Counted from the stretch's first letter, positions 8,613 through 17,063 are shown. The stretch is DNA of 50,245 nt from Acidobacteriota bacterium (GCA_013286465.1 JABDFR010000015.1:1-50245); one strand, 5' to 3'. Notes: generated from the sequence alone by a model not told the origin. Program-made: numbers and translations.

Positions 8613-9938
8613 ATGAAGCGAAAGCGTATGGCCGCAAGAGGAATTGTGCTGGCGGTGATGCTGTTCCTCGGTTGGCAAGTGAAGCCAGCGGCCGCGCAAG
8701 ATGCGTCGGCACAGCAGCCAGCTTATACGATCCCGGAATATAACGCCTTCCAGGCGTGCCGCGCGGAAACGAATGGGCAGACGCGGCTGAAATGTCTCGA
8801 TGACTTCGTGTCGAAATTTCCGAAGTCGACTTTGATGAAGTACATCGATCAGATGTACTGGAGCACCTACAACGAGCTGAAGAATTGGGCGAAAGTGGTG
8901 GAGTACTCGGACAAATACATCGCCGAGAGTGATCCGAAGGCCGACGTGCCGGCGCGAGTGCAGGCGTTCTATACGCGCAGCGCGGTATTTGAGTCTGCCT
9001 ACAACGCGAAAGCGCCGGACGCGAACGATCAACTGGCGAAGGCTAAGGCTGCGGCCCAGGCGGGATTGGACGCGCTCAATAGTCTGCCGAAGCCGGACAA
9101 TATGAATGACCAGCAGTTTGCGGATCAAAAGAAGCCGGTCGCTGCACTTTTTTACGCCACGATGGGGTTTGCGGAATTGCAATTGAAGGATTATCCGACG
9201 GCGGCTACTTCGTTTAAGGCCGCGCTTACCAACGTTCCTACCGATGGCGTGTCGGAATACCGGTTGGGCGTGGCTTATCTGCAGGAGAATCCTCCGCTTT
9301 CGATCGAAGGATTCTGGGCATTGGCGCGCTCGATTGCTTTGAAGGCGCCTGGCGACGCGCAGATTAAGGATTATCTGCGGAAGCAATTGGTGCGTTATCA
9401 GCAGTCGGGTTGCGATAATCTCATTGATTCGCAGATGAGCGAATTGCTGCAACTCGCCGCTGGCGCGCCGGATCGTCCGGCTACTTATTCGATTCCTAGC
9501 TCGACGGATCTCGATAAGGTCCGGCAGGGGCTGAATATTTTGACGGTGTTAAGCGATTTGCAGGCTGGCGGGGACAAGGCCAAGACTACTTGGCTGGCGG
9601 TTTGCGGATCGGATTTCCCGGAAGTGGTGGGCAAGGTAATCGATGTCACACCGGGAACGGATACGGTGGAGTTGCACGTTTTCACCGGCGCTACTTCAGA
9701 TGAGATGGAGAAGGCAACCACCGCGAACATGGACGTAAAGATCGCCGGCCAGCCGGAAGCCAGCCGCTTGCAGAAGGATGACGGCGTCCGCTTCTCAGGC
9801 ACGCTGAATGGCTACGATCCTTCGCCCTTCATGCTGCACTGGGAAAAAGGCAAGGTAAACGCCGAGGACATTCCGCCGGAAAAGAAGGAAGGCCAGACGC
9901 GGAAGCCGCATAAAGTCGCCAAGCCGTCGGGGAATTAA
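8613..9938 (+). CDS. secreted protein with TPR-like helices, function unknown
   Basis: A 441-residue protein I do not recognise as a named family. It starts with a Sec signal peptide (basic M-K-R-K-R-M, hydrophobic 10-22, likely cut after P-A-A-A at about 28). The middle, about 45-270, is helical and TPR-like: a Y-P-x-S/F-P-K-S-T type opening, then A-K-V-V-E-Y-S-D and E-L-Q-L-K-D-Y-P-T-A-A-T-S-F-K-A-A-L. The C-terminal 110 residues look like a small beta domain (V-G-K-V-I-D-V-T-P-G, then G-V-R-F-S-G-T-L-N-G-Y-D) and end in a Lys/Pro-rich tail. The gene stands alone with a near-consensus promoter, a GGAGG ribosome-binding site and a strong terminator, which suggests substantial expression. It may be an envelope protein; this is inference. 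Confidence 0.8.
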   Translation: MKRKRMAARGIVLAVMLFLGWQVKPAAAQDASAQQPAYTIPEYNAFQACRAETNGQTRLKCLDDFVSKFPKSTLMKYIDQMYWSTYNELKNWAKVVEYSDKYIAESDPKADVPARVQAFYTRSAVFESAYNAKAPDANDQLAKAKAAAQAGLDALNSLPKPDNMNDQQFADQKKPVAALFYATMGFAELQLKDYPTAATSFKAALTNVPTDGVSEYRLGVAYLQENPPLSIEGFWALARSIALKAPGDAQIKDYLRKQLVRYQQSGCDNLIDSQMSELLQLAAGAPDRPATYSIPSSTDLDKVRQGLNILTVLSDLQAGGDKAKTTWLAVCGSDFPEVVGKVIDVTPGTDTVELHVFTGATSDEMEKATTANMDVKIAGQPEASRLQKDDGVRFSGTLNGYDPSPFMLHWEKGKVNAEDIPPEKKEGQTRKPHKVAKPSGN

Positions 9939-9970
9939 GCAAGTAACGTCGCTGTTTAACTTGGATTGAA

Positions 9971-10002
9971 AAGGCCGCCGGGAAACCGGCGGCCTTTTTT
10001 TT
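9971..10002 (+). terminator. rho-independent terminator
   Basis: A perfect ten-pair stem (AGGCCGCCGG with CCGGCGGCCT) around a GAAA tetraloop is followed by eight T residues. It lies about 30 bases after the stop of the TPR-like secreted protein gene. Confidence 0.95.
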
Positions 10003-10008
10003 GCCTTT

Positions 10009-10031
10009 GTAGCGCTGGCGCCCCGGCGGCT
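10009..10031 (-). repeat. dispersed GC-rich hairpin repeat, copy 2 (inverted)
   Basis: This is the inverse complement form of the element at 106-128. It lies directly after the terminator and forms an imperfect inverted pair (about 19 of 23 positions) with the copy at 10157-10179. Confidence 0.5.
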
Positions 10032-10156
10032 CTTACGAGCGCGAGTGCGAGCCTGGGCCGGAATCGTCGGCGGAGCGTAACGCTAAAGACGTCGAGTTGG
10101 CTTTGTGGTGTAGTCCGTGCATGCGTGTCGCTGGTGGCGGGATTTGTAATCGTAAG

Positions 10157-10179
10157 AGCCAGCGGGACGCCAGCGCCAC
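10157..10179 (+). repeat. dispersed GC-rich hairpin repeat, copy 3
   Basis: Same orientation as the copy at 106-128. A shorter related piece, GCGCCGGCGCTAC, follows at about 10184-10196 and reaches the stop of the Fis-type gene. Confidence 0.5.
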
Positions 10180-10193
10180 GGGGAGCGCCGGCG

Positions 10194-10418
10194 CTACTTC
10201 GCTCTTCGATGAGCGATCGGGGTAATTTTGTACTCGCCCACTTTGCGGCTCAGTGTATTGCGGTGGATGCCCAGGAATTTTGCCGCGCGCGATTGATTGC
10301 CGTTGGCGCGTTCCAGCGCGCGCTTGATGAATTTCTTCTCGAATTCGACGACAGCTTCTTCGAGCAGTATCCCGCGCTCGACCATTTGCCCCACCAGCGT
10401 TTCGAGTTGTTCCTTCAC
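10194..10418 (-). CDS. very small Fis-type helix-turn-helix protein
   Basis: About 74 residues from a GTG at 10418, preceded by GGAG nine bases upstream. Another in-frame GTG at 10433 would add five residues. No in-frame ATG exists after the purC stop. The C-terminal 45 residues are a clear Fis-type HTH: F-I-K-R-A-L-E-R-A-N-G-N-Q-S-R-A-A-K-F-L-G-I-H-R-N-T-L-S-R-K. A short helical dimerisation-like segment (E-Q-L-E-T-L-V-G-Q-M-V-E-R-G-I-L-L-E-E-A) precedes it. It has no response-regulator or NtrC ATPase domain, so it is a stand-alone DNA-binding protein. It follows purC on the same strand by about 80 bases and probably shares its message. Global nucleoid or regulatory role inferred from the fold only. 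Confidence 0.75.
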   Translation of the reverse strand: MKEQLETLVGQMVERGILLEEAVVEFEKKFIKRALERANGNQSRAAKFLGIHRNTLSRKVGEYKITPIAHRRAK

Positions 10419-10500
10419 GATGGCACGCTCCACGATGACGCTTCGGAGGACTCCCTGCGCGGGCCTGTGATTGCGCGTTGTGTGGTTGGATGCACGTTCA

Positions 10501-11403
10501 TCAATCGAGTGGGCGGCCGGTGATCCGCTCGTAAGCTTCGCGATAGCGCGCGCGCGTGGCTGCCACCACTTCCGCGGGCAGTGCTGGCGCGGGTGGCTGC
10601 TTGTTCCAGCCGATGCGCTCGAGATAATCACGCACGTATTGCTTATCGAAAGAGGGTTGCGCGCGCCCGGGCACGTATTCATCGGCGGGCCAGAAGCGCG
10701 AGGAATCGGGCGTGAGCGCTTCGTCGATCCAGATCAGTTCCTGGCCGGGACCGAGTCCGAATTCGAATTTCGTGTCGGCAATGATGATGCCGCGGGCGGC
10801 GGCGTAGGCGGCGGCGCGTTTGTAGATTTCTATGGATACATCGCGAAGGCGTAGGGCCAACGATTCGCCGATCGTTGTGGCGGCCTCTTCGAAGGAAATA
10901 TTTTCGTCGTGGCCGGTAGTGGCTTTTGTCGACGGCGTGAAGATCGGCTCGGGGAGTTGCGCCGATTCGGTGAGCCCGGCGGCCAGCGGAATGCCGCAGA
11001 CTTTGCCGGTCTTCTGATAGTCCTTCCAGCCCGAGCCGCTGAGATATCCCCGCACCACGCACTCGATGGGAATTGGCTCCGTGCGCTTAACCAGCATGGA
11101 GCGGCCGGCGAGTTCCGTGGCGTAGGGCGCAAGATCGCCCGTAAAGTCGGTCGCCGTGAGAATGTGATTCGGGACTATGCCGTGCAGCTTCTCGAACCAG
11201 AAGACCGAAAGCTGCGTGAGGACTTTGCCTTTGTCCGGGATCGGCGTGGGAATGACCACATCGAAGGCGGAGAGGCGGTCGGTGGCGACGATCAGTAGGT
11301 CGTTGCCTACCTCGTAGATATCGCGGACTTTTCCGCGGCCTCGGAGCTTTAGTCCGGCGAACGACGTTTGTGAAATAGCTGCTGCCATTTGTGACGATGC
11401 CAA
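10501..11403 (-). CDS. purC: phosphoribosylaminoimidazole-succinocarboxamide synthase (SAICAR synthetase)
   Basis: A 300-residue cytosolic enzyme that joins CAIR and aspartate with ATP to give SAICAR in de novo purine synthesis. The family markers are all present. They are the glycine-rich nucleotide loop G-R-G-K-V-R-D-I-Y (about residues 21-29), D-R-L-S-A-F-D-V-V (about 42-50), E-C-V-V-R-G-Y-L-S-G-S-G (about 113-124) and I-I-A-D-T-K-F-E-F-G (about 205-214). The length suits the long (about 300-residue) bacterial and eukaryotic form. The likely start is TTG at 11403, ten bases after AAAGGA; an ATG five codons later has no such site. A good promoter lies just upstream, and the Fis-type gene follows. 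Confidence 0.96.
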   Translation of the reverse strand: MASSQMAAAISQTSFAGLKLRGRGKVRDIYEVGNDLLIVATDRLSAFDVVIPTPIPDKGKVLTQLSVFWFEKLHGIVPNHILTATDFTGDLAPYATELAGRSMLVKRTEPIPIECVVRGYLSGSGWKDYQKTGKVCGIPLAAGLTESAQLPEPIFTPSTKATTGHDENISFEEAATTIGESLALRLRDVSIEIYKRAAAYAAARGIIIADTKFEFGLGPGQELIWIDEALTPDSSRFWPADEYVPGRAQPSFDKQYVRDYLERIGWNKQPPAPALPAEVVAATRARYREAYERITGRPLD

Positions 11404-11430
11404 GGTGATTCAATCCTTTCGGGGAGCCGT

Positions 11431-11458
11431 ATTCTAGCGCACGAACAAAAGAAGTCAA
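11431..11458 (-). promoter_or_regulatory. promoter of purC
   Basis: On the minus strand, TTGACT (11453-11458) and TAGAAT (11431-11436) are separated by 16 bases. The box lies about 27 bases before the TTG start, with the AAAGGA ribosome-binding site in between. It supports transcription of purC independent of the toxin-antitoxin genes upstream. Confidence 0.65.
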
Positions 11459-11547
11459 CGGGGAAGAAAAAAAGAAGGTAGGCGAGGGATTATTTTCTTG
11501 GCGAGGTGAATTTTGGCTTGTTGCTGGATGGTTTGAGGACGGCGGCG

Positions 11548-11578
11548 GAAATTTCAAATTTCAGATTTGAGATTTCAG
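11548..11578. repeat. A/T-rich imperfect inverted repeat
   Basis: The stretch alternates AAATTTCA and TTTGAGATTTCA units and can fold back on itself. It stands out in a GC-rich background, between the toxin gene and the purC promoter. It could end the toxin-antitoxin transcript weakly, or be a dispersed repeat; the window has no second copy. Confidence 0.4.
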
Positions 11579-11661
11579 CTCGCGGAAGGGGCAACGGCAA
11601 ATACAGATCCCTCACGGCTAAAGCGAGTTCAGGATCGGAGCGGTTTCGCTTTTTGGCTGAG

Positions 11662-12009
11662 TCAAGGCGATTCGAGTAGGCGGATGGCGCGGAGAAAATC
11701 TTCGGCGAGTTTGCCAGATTTTGCGAGTCGCTCGAGTTTTTTGTAGATTTCGGCGTAGTGCGTTTTGTCTTTCTTGCCGACGCCGACGACGGCGACGATT
11801 TTCAAGTTCCCGTAGACTCGATAGATCACGCGATAGTTGTGGAAATGGAAGCTGCGGAAATCGGCGAGTGGCCCTGTGAGCGGCTCCGAGCAGGCGATGG
11901 GATCCCTGTGAATTGTTTTCTCGAATTCGCGCTTCAGGGCATTGCGGACGTTTTTGGGCAGGGCGCTGACGTCTTCGAGGGCGTCGCTGGTGAATTTTGA
12001 TGTGTACAA
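11662..12009 (-). CDS. RelE/ParE-superfamily toxin of a type II toxin-antitoxin pair
   Basis: A 115-residue protein with the RelE-type core: an N-terminal helical hairpin (D-A-L-E-D-V-S-A-L-P-K-N-V-R-N-A-L), then the strand region F-R-S-F-H-F-H-N-Y-R-V-I-Y-R-V-Y and the K-D-K-T-H-Y-A-E-I-Y-K-K-L segment. In the RelE group such proteins are ribosome-dependent mRNA nucleases or gyrase poisons. Some 20 extra C-terminal residues (after K-K-L-E-R-L) go beyond the usual 85-95-residue size. The start is a TTG touching the antitoxin TAG stop, so translation is probably coupled. The activity itself cannot be read from sequence. Confidence 0.82.
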   Translation of the reverse strand: MYTSKFTSDALEDVSALPKNVRNALKREFEKTIHRDPIACSEPLTGPLADFRSFHFHNYRVIYRVYGNLKIVAVVGVGKKDKTHYAEIYKKLERLAKSGKLAEDFLRAIRLLESP

Positions 12010-12333
12010 CTACTTTGCTCCGAAGGCCTCTGAGAAGGAATGAAGCTTGTTTTTGCGGACGTCTGCATCGAGCGTTTCGGCGGCGGCAAGGATCCGGGAG
12101 AAGAGGCGCTTATCGGTGGTGATAGCTAGCGTTTCGATGGCGGCGCGGAGTTTAGCGGCCATGTCGTCGAAGTAGTCGCGGTCTAGGATGATTTTTTCTT
12201 CGCCTTCTTGAGGGGCGGAGATGACGAGGACGGTGCGGCCTTTGGCTTTTTTCAGGAGGGAGCTTTGATTTTGGCGCAGTTCGGAGCGGTTGACTTCGAT
12301 GAATTCAGGTTGCGCGGATGAGCGGGGGGGCAT
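12010..12333 (-). CDS. antitoxin of the RelE-type pair (Phd/YefM-like)
   Basis: A 107-residue protein directly upstream of the toxin. Its N-terminal half (V-N-R-S-E-L-R-Q-N-Q-S-S-L-L-K-K-A-K, then T-V-L-V-I-S and K-I-I-L-D-R-D-Y-F) resembles the prevent-host-death/YefM DNA-binding fold. The C-terminal helical half would wrap the toxin. The ATG is preceded by AAGGAG. Upstream lie GTACAT repeats that suit autorepression by the antitoxin or the complex. The family call is weaker than for the toxin and rests partly on position. Confidence 0.72.
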   Translation of the reverse strand: MPPRSSAQPEFIEVNRSELRQNQSSLLKKAKGRTVLVISAPQEGEEKIILDRDYFDDMAAKLRAAIETLAITTDKRLFSRILAAAETLDADVRKNKLHSFSEAFGAK

Positions 12334-12496
12334 ATGGCTCCTTCATGTACATATTTCTGGTGCAGTATGTACATACTTAGAGTACATGAAAGTACGGGTG
12401 CGTGTAAAGCGGGCGGCGAGGCAGGTTGTGGCGACGGCGTGCGCAGCAAATAAGTGGCACCCCTACGGGGACACGGAAATCCATCGCGCGCGCTGG
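12334..12496. other. intergenic region between smc and the toxin-antitoxin pair
   Basis: Apart from the GTACAT operator it holds a GTGGCACCCC...GGGGACAC hairpin-like element at about 12455-12473, near the smc stop. This lacks a T-run and is not a convincing terminator. No gene is seen. Confidence 0.5.
12344..12388 (-). promoter_or_regulatory. GTACAT-repeat operator of the toxin-antitoxin operon
   Basis: Three GTACAT units start at 12347, 12369 and 12382. The first two sit in ATGTACATA boxes spaced 22 bases apart, about two helical turns. The second lies in the perfect palindrome TATGTACATA (12366-12375). They begin 11 bases upstream of the antitoxin ATG, where an autoregulatory operator is expected. 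Confidence 0.6.
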
Positions 12497-15400
12497 CTAT
12501 GCGGCGTTGGTGGCGGCCCGGGCTTCGGGCTTTTCGGCTTGGGCGGCGGCTTCTTCCCAGCGGACCGAGACCAGCTTGGAGACGCCGGGCTCTTGCATGG
12601 TTACGCCGTAGAGGACCGAGCCCATTTCCATGGTTTTGCGGTTGTGGGTTACTACGATGAATTGAGTCTGTGAGCCCATTTCTTGGAGCATTTTGTTGAA
12701 GCGGCCTACGTTGGCTTCGTCCAGCGGGGCGTCCACTTCGTCCAGAATGCAGAACGGGCTTGGTTGATAGCGGAAAACCGCGATGAGCAGAGCCAGTGCG
12801 GTCAGCGCTTTTTCGCCGCCAGAAAGTAGCAGGATATTTTGCAGACGCTTCCCCGGTGGTTGCGCGACGATGTCGATTCCGGATTCGCCGGAGCTGTCGG
12901 GTTCGGTGAGCCGCATTTCGCCGGTGCCGCCGCCGAACAGGGATTGGAAGGCGATGGCGAAGCTCGCGTTGATGGCGGTGTAGGCTTCTTCGAATTTTTG
13001 GCGCGAGACTTGATCGAGTTCGCTGATGGCTTGTTGGGTGTTTTGGATCGATTCGACCAGGTCGTCGCGCTCGCGCCGCAGGAAACCGTCGCGCCGCTCG
13101 CACTCTTGATATTCCTCGAGGGCCATCATGTTTACGGGGCCCATGGCTTCGACGCGGGCTTTCATTTCGTTGTAATTGGTTTCGGCGGCGATTAATTCTT
13201 CGCCGGTCAGGAGGACGGACTCGGTGCCGATCAATTCTTCGGGCTGCGCGTTGAGTTCGGCGACGCAGCTTTGCCGCAAATAATCGCGGTCGGCATCGTT
13301 GCGTGCTTTTTCGACTTCGCAATGAGAATGTTTCGCTCGCTGGTCATCCAGCGATTGGCGCTGGCCGCGCAGCGCATCGTCGAGTTGTGCGGCGCGGGTG
13401 CGGGCGGTTTCCCATTCGCTTTCGAGCGCGGCCTGTGATTCTTCGATGCGGAATTTTTCGGCGCGCAGGCTTTCGGCCTGGCGCGCGATTTCGGAGCTGC
13501 TTTCGTTCAGTTGCGTGCGCTCGAGTTCGAGCGCGATGTGCTGTTCGCGGAATTGCGCGGCGCGCGTTTGGGCTTGCGCGGATTCGGCTTCGATGCGCTG
13601 GGCTAGGGATTCGGCGCTGGCCAGGCGCTCGGAAATTGCGGCCAGGGCTTCGCGCTTGCGGGTTAATTCTTCCTGCTGCGTCTGGAGGCTTTGGCGCATC
13701 TGCTGGAGGCGATCGGCGGCGGCTGCGGATTCGGATTCGGCCGCGGCGCGGGCTTGTTGTGTGGAAGCGCTGCGTATTTCGGCTTCGACGGCGCGGGTGC
13801 GCGTGCCTTCCATTTCGGCGCGCAGTGCGGCTAGTTCGGTGGCGGAGGCGTCGCGCTGCTCGGTTACGCGTTGGAGTTCGGCGCGGGCTTGCGCGAGTTG
13901 ATGCGTGGCGGCGACTACTTCTTTTTCGGCTTCGACGTGTTGCGCCAGCGTGACGGCCAGCCATTCATCCGCGCGGGTGATTTCCGTTTCGTAATTCGCG
14001 ATTTCGCCGTGGGCTTTGGAGGCTTCGGCTTCGAGGCGGTTGGCTTCGATTTCTTGCATGCGCAATTCGCGCTTCAGGGCTAGCGGGCCGGCGTCGTCGG
14101 GACGTCCGCCGCTGACCATGCGGCCGTGATAGCAGGTGCCATCGAGGCTTAGGAAATGGAATTGAGGGTGGACGCTGGCTAGATTTTCGGCGGTGGCGGA
14201 TTCTTCTACTAGATACGCGGTTTGTAGCTTGGAGAGAAACTGATTCATGGCCGGGCCGAGCGGCTCGCGGAATTTCACGAGGCGATCGAGACGGGCTAGG
14301 ACGCCGGGAGTTTCGGGCATGGCGTCGGGAATTTCGCGCGGGGTGAGATTGAGGCTGCTGAGCGAATCGACGAAGAAAGTAGCGCGTCCGCCCATTTCAT
14401 CGCGCAGCAGGGAGACGCCGGCGCGCGCGGAGTCGAAAGTTTCGACGACGACGTATTCAAGTTCATCGCGGAGAAATTGCTCGATGGCGCCTTCGAATTT
14501 TTCTTCGACTTCGGCGTAATCGGCGAGCAGGCCTACGGCGCGGAAGCCTTTCGAGCCGTTGCCATTGGTGGCGAAGAGTTTCTGCACGGCGTCGGCGGAA
14601 TAGGCGCGCTCTTCGAGAATTTGCGAAAGGGAAGCGCGGCGCGCGCGTGCGGCGGAGAGCGATTCGCGCGTGGTTTCCGAAGAGTGCTGCAATTCCTGGC
14701 GGGTGCGGCGGAGATCGGCCAGGCGCGTTTGGGCTTCGCGGGAGGCTTGGCCGAGTTCTTGGGCGCGGGTGATGGCGGTTTGCGCGCGGGAGTCGGTGGA
14801 GAGTGCGCGCTCGGATTGAGTGGCGCAATCGGCTTCCATTGTCGCTAGCGCGGAGGCGCGTTGAGATTCCGCGGCGGTTAGGCGGGCTACGGTTTCCTGG
14901 TTCTGCAGCGATTCGGCATGGCTGCGGACGGATTCTTCGCTTAGGTGCGCGGCGGTTTGGCGGAGTTCTTCGATGCGGGCTTCGAGGGATTGTTGCTCGG
15001 CGGCATCGCGGGTCGCGGAATCAGTGGCTTCGCGCAGGGCGGCTTCGAGCGCGGCGGTGTTGGTGCGCAGCTCGACAACCGATTCCTGATGCGCGGCCAT
15101 GCGGTTTTGCAGTTCGGAGGATTCGCGCTCGACGTGCTCGATTTCCATGACTACTTTCGCGGCGCGCATTTCGAGTTGGCGCGATTGCTCCTGATTAAAG
15201 ATGATGCGATTTTCGGCGCGATCGAGATCGAGTGCGGTCTGGCTCAGGATATTTTGGGTGCGGCGCAGCTCGGCTTCGAGTTCGTAATTGCGGGCGCTAA
15301 GACGCTCTTGCTCGGTTTCCAGCTCGCGGAGCGAGCGCGTGGCGTCGGCTTCGGCGGCGGCCATTTCTTGCAGCGATTTTTCGAGGCGCTCGGCTTCGTT

Positions 15401-16333
15401 GTCGAGATGCAGCGCTTTGCTGGCTAGCACGGTGCGCAGGGCGCCGCGCATTTGTTCGCGCAGCTCGGCGTAACGGCGAGCTTTAGATGCCTGGCGTTTT
15501 AGCGATGCGAGTTGCTTTTCAACTTCGACGAGGATGTCGTTAACGCGCGACAGATTCAGGCGTGCGCCTTCTAGTTTGGCTTCGGCTAGGCGGCGCTTGG
15601 TTTTGTACATGGTGACGCCGGCGGCTTCTTCGATGATGGCGCGGCGATCCATGGGCTTGGAATTCAGGATTTGGCCGATGCGGCCTTGTTCGATGATGGC
15701 GTAAGAATCCGGTCCGAGGCCCATGCCCATGAAGACTTCCTGAATGTCGCGGAGGCGGGCGAGGCGGCCGTTCAGAAGGTATTCGCTTTCGCCGGAGCGA
15801 TAGAGGCGGCGGCCGATTACGACTTCGCCGGGCTTCGGCGCGTGAACTGGTTTGTGCTGCCCGCGCTTTTTGCGGATTTTTCCGGCGATTGATGAATCGG
15901 CGGCGGCGCCATCTGCACCGTCGGGAATGCTTGCGTCGGGCACGACTTCGATCTGGCCATCGGCGGCGGCCGGGATTTCTTCGGCACCATCGGGGGCGGT
16001 AACGAAGTCCTGGGTGGCCTCGAGCGACGCTCCATCTAGAATTTTTGCGGCGGCTTCGGACAGCTCGGGATCGACCAAAGTAATGATGACTTCCGAGAAG
16101 CCCAGCGGCGGGCGCTTGGCGGTGCCATTGAAGATGCAATCGGACATGCGTTCGGCGCGCAGGAGCTTGTGGCTTTGCTCGCCCAGGACCCAGGAAATGG
16201 CGTCGACGATGTTCGACTTGCCGCAGCCGTTGGGGCCGACGATGCACGTTATCCCATTGCCACTAAAGGTGATATGGGTTTTTTCGCAGAACGACTTGAA
16301 GCCCAGCAAATCGACTTTACGGAGTTTGAGCAC
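12497..16333 (-). CDS. smc: chromosome segregation ATPase SMC
   Basis: A 1278-residue structural-maintenance-of-chromosomes protein that compacts and separates chromosomes with ScpA/ScpB. The N-terminal head has Walker A G-P-N-G-C-G-K-S (33-40). Two long coiled coils flank the hinge (about 590-740, F-R-A-V-G-L-L-A-D-Y onward). The C-terminal head has the signature L-L-S-G-G-E-K-A-L-T-A-L-A-L (about 1160-1175) and Walker B I-L-D-E-V-D-A-P-L-D-E-A-N (about 1195-1207). Residues 91-169 form an acidic, Ala/Pro-rich then basic insertion inside the N-terminal head, before the conserved R-R-L-Y-R-S-G-E-S-E-Y; this makes the protein longer than the usual roughly 1190. The start is GTG with GAGG upstream. 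scpA and scpB are not in the window. Confidence 0.97.
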   Translation of the reverse strand: MLKLRKVDLLGFKSFCEKTHITFSGNGITCIVGPNGCGKSNIVDAISWVLGEQSHKLLRAERMSDCIFNGTAKRPPLGFSEVIITLVDPELSEAAAKILDGASLEATQDFVTAPDGAEEIPAAADGQIEVVPDASIPDGADGAAADSSIAGKIRKKRGQHKPVHAPKPGEVVIGRRLYRSGESEYLLNGRLARLRDIQEVFMGMGLGPDSYAIIEQGRIGQILNSKPMDRRAIIEEAAGVTMYKTKRRLAEAKLEGARLNLSRVNDILVEVEKQLASLKRQASKARRYAELREQMRGALRTVLASKALHLDNEAERLEKSLQEMAAAEADATRSLRELETEQERLSARNYELEAELRRTQNILSQTALDLDRAENRIIFNQEQSRQLEMRAAKVVMEIEHVERESSELQNRMAAHQESVVELRTNTAALEAALREATDSATRDAAEQQSLEARIEELRQTAAHLSEESVRSHAESLQNQETVARLTAAESQRASALATMEADCATQSERALSTDSRAQTAITRAQELGQASREAQTRLADLRRTRQELQHSSETTRESLSAARARRASLSQILEERAYSADAVQKLFATNGNGSKGFRAVGLLADYAEVEEKFEGAIEQFLRDELEYVVVETFDSARAGVSLLRDEMGGRATFFVDSLSSLNLTPREIPDAMPETPGVLARLDRLVKFREPLGPAMNQFLSKLQTAYLVEESATAENLASVHPQFHFLSLDGTCYHGRMVSGGRPDDAGPLALKRELRMQEIEANRLEAEASKAHGEIANYETEITRADEWLAVTLAQHVEAEKEVVAATHQLAQARAELQRVTEQRDASATELAALRAEMEGTRTRAVEAEIRSASTQQARAAAESESAAAADRLQQMRQSLQTQQEELTRKREALAAISERLASAESLAQRIEAESAQAQTRAAQFREQHIALELERTQLNESSSEIARQAESLRAEKFRIEESQAALESEWETARTRAAQLDDALRGQRQSLDDQRAKHSHCEVEKARNDADRDYLRQSCVAELNAQPEELIGTESVLLTGEELIAAETNYNEMKARVEAMGPVNMMALEEYQECERRDGFLRRERDDLVESIQNTQQAISELDQVSRQKFEEAYTAINASFAIAFQSLFGGGTGEMRLTEPDSSGESGIDIVAQPPGKRLQNILLLSGGEKALTALALLIAVFRYQPSPFCILDEVDAPLDEANVGRFNKMLQEMGSQTQFIVVTHNRKTMEMGSVLYGVTMQEPGVSKLVSVRWEEAAAQAEKPEARAATNAA

Positions 16334-16668
16334 GCTTACCCTCGAACTAGATTTGTCTCTCCGCGGGGACGCGAAGAGAGACGGCTATGCCACGTTTTGA
16401 GATGGAATCGTACCGAGACAAAAAGAATGGAGGGTCGATGATCCGTGGCCCTGCCGCCTGGCGCGTGCGTATTGGCGGTTACGGGAGAAAAGATAGCACT
16501 GGTGGTGGGCCTTGTAAAGCGCAAGTCTAGGGATTGTGGGTGTTGGAAAGTGGCCGGATTGAAATTTGGGCTGGGGCTTTTGTTTCGCCGGAGTGGAGTG
16601 CTTCACAGCCAGGAGTGGCTGTGGTACTGGAGCGCGGAATTCGTCCGCGCTCCTTGGAAGTGCGGCTT
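16334..16668. other. intergenic region upstream of smc
   Basis: A 335-base gap between the GlsB-type gene and smc, both on the minus strand. No gene, RNA or clear promoter could be supported. The GAGGGTAAGC before the smc GTG serves as its ribosome-binding site. Confidence 0.5.
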
Positions 16669-16911
16669 TTAGGCGCTCTTGATGGCTTTGATAATTACGA
16701 GCAGAATTACGGCGCCTATGGTGGCCATGCAGAGTTGGCCTAGCAGACCCCAAGCTGTGAGCCCGAGTAGGCCGAAGACCCAGCCGCCGATGAAGGCGCC
16801 GACGATGCCTACGATGATGTCTACGATCAGGCCGAAGCCACGGCCTTTTACTAGAGTGCCGGCTAGCCAGCCGGCGATCGCGCCGATAATTAATGTCCAA
16901 AGCAAACCCAT
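16669..16911 (-). CDS. GlsB/YeaQ/YmgE-family membrane protein
   Basis: An 80-residue, glycine-rich protein of three hydrophobic helices (about 3-18, 28-50 and 54-76). The family pattern W-x-x-x-G-A-I-A-G-W-L-A-G, then G-x-x-x-D-I-I-V-G-I-V-G-A-F-I-G-G-W, is clear. Members are often labelled transglycosylase-associated or stress-response proteins and sit in the inner membrane; no biochemical activity is established. A good AGGA ribosome-binding site lies before the ATG. It is upstream of smc but 335 bases away, so it is probably a separate unit. Confidence 0.9.
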   Translation of the reverse strand: MGLLWTLIIGAIAGWLAGTLVKGRGFGLIVDIIVGIVGAFIGGWVFGLLGLTAWGLLGQLCMATIGAVILLVIIKAIKSA

Positions 16912-17063
16912 TTTGTTCCTCCGATTGAGAATCGCCGTACGCGTGCAGTCTCGAATTCGTTGAAAGATGGCCTGTGTGGTTTCGAGTGGGCGGATTCTAT
17001 CACCGGATTGGGCGGGCCTGGGTACTTATTGCTTTGCGGCTGCTGAAGGCGGGGCCGAAAGAC

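Noticed and set aside
10419-10682. N-terminal extension of the Fis-type frame back into purC
   Set aside because: The extension overlaps purC in another phase and is low-quality sequence; GTG with GGAG at 10418 is a better start.
12455-12473. Hairpin near the smc stop as a terminator
   Set aside because: The stem is short and no T-run follows in the direction of smc.
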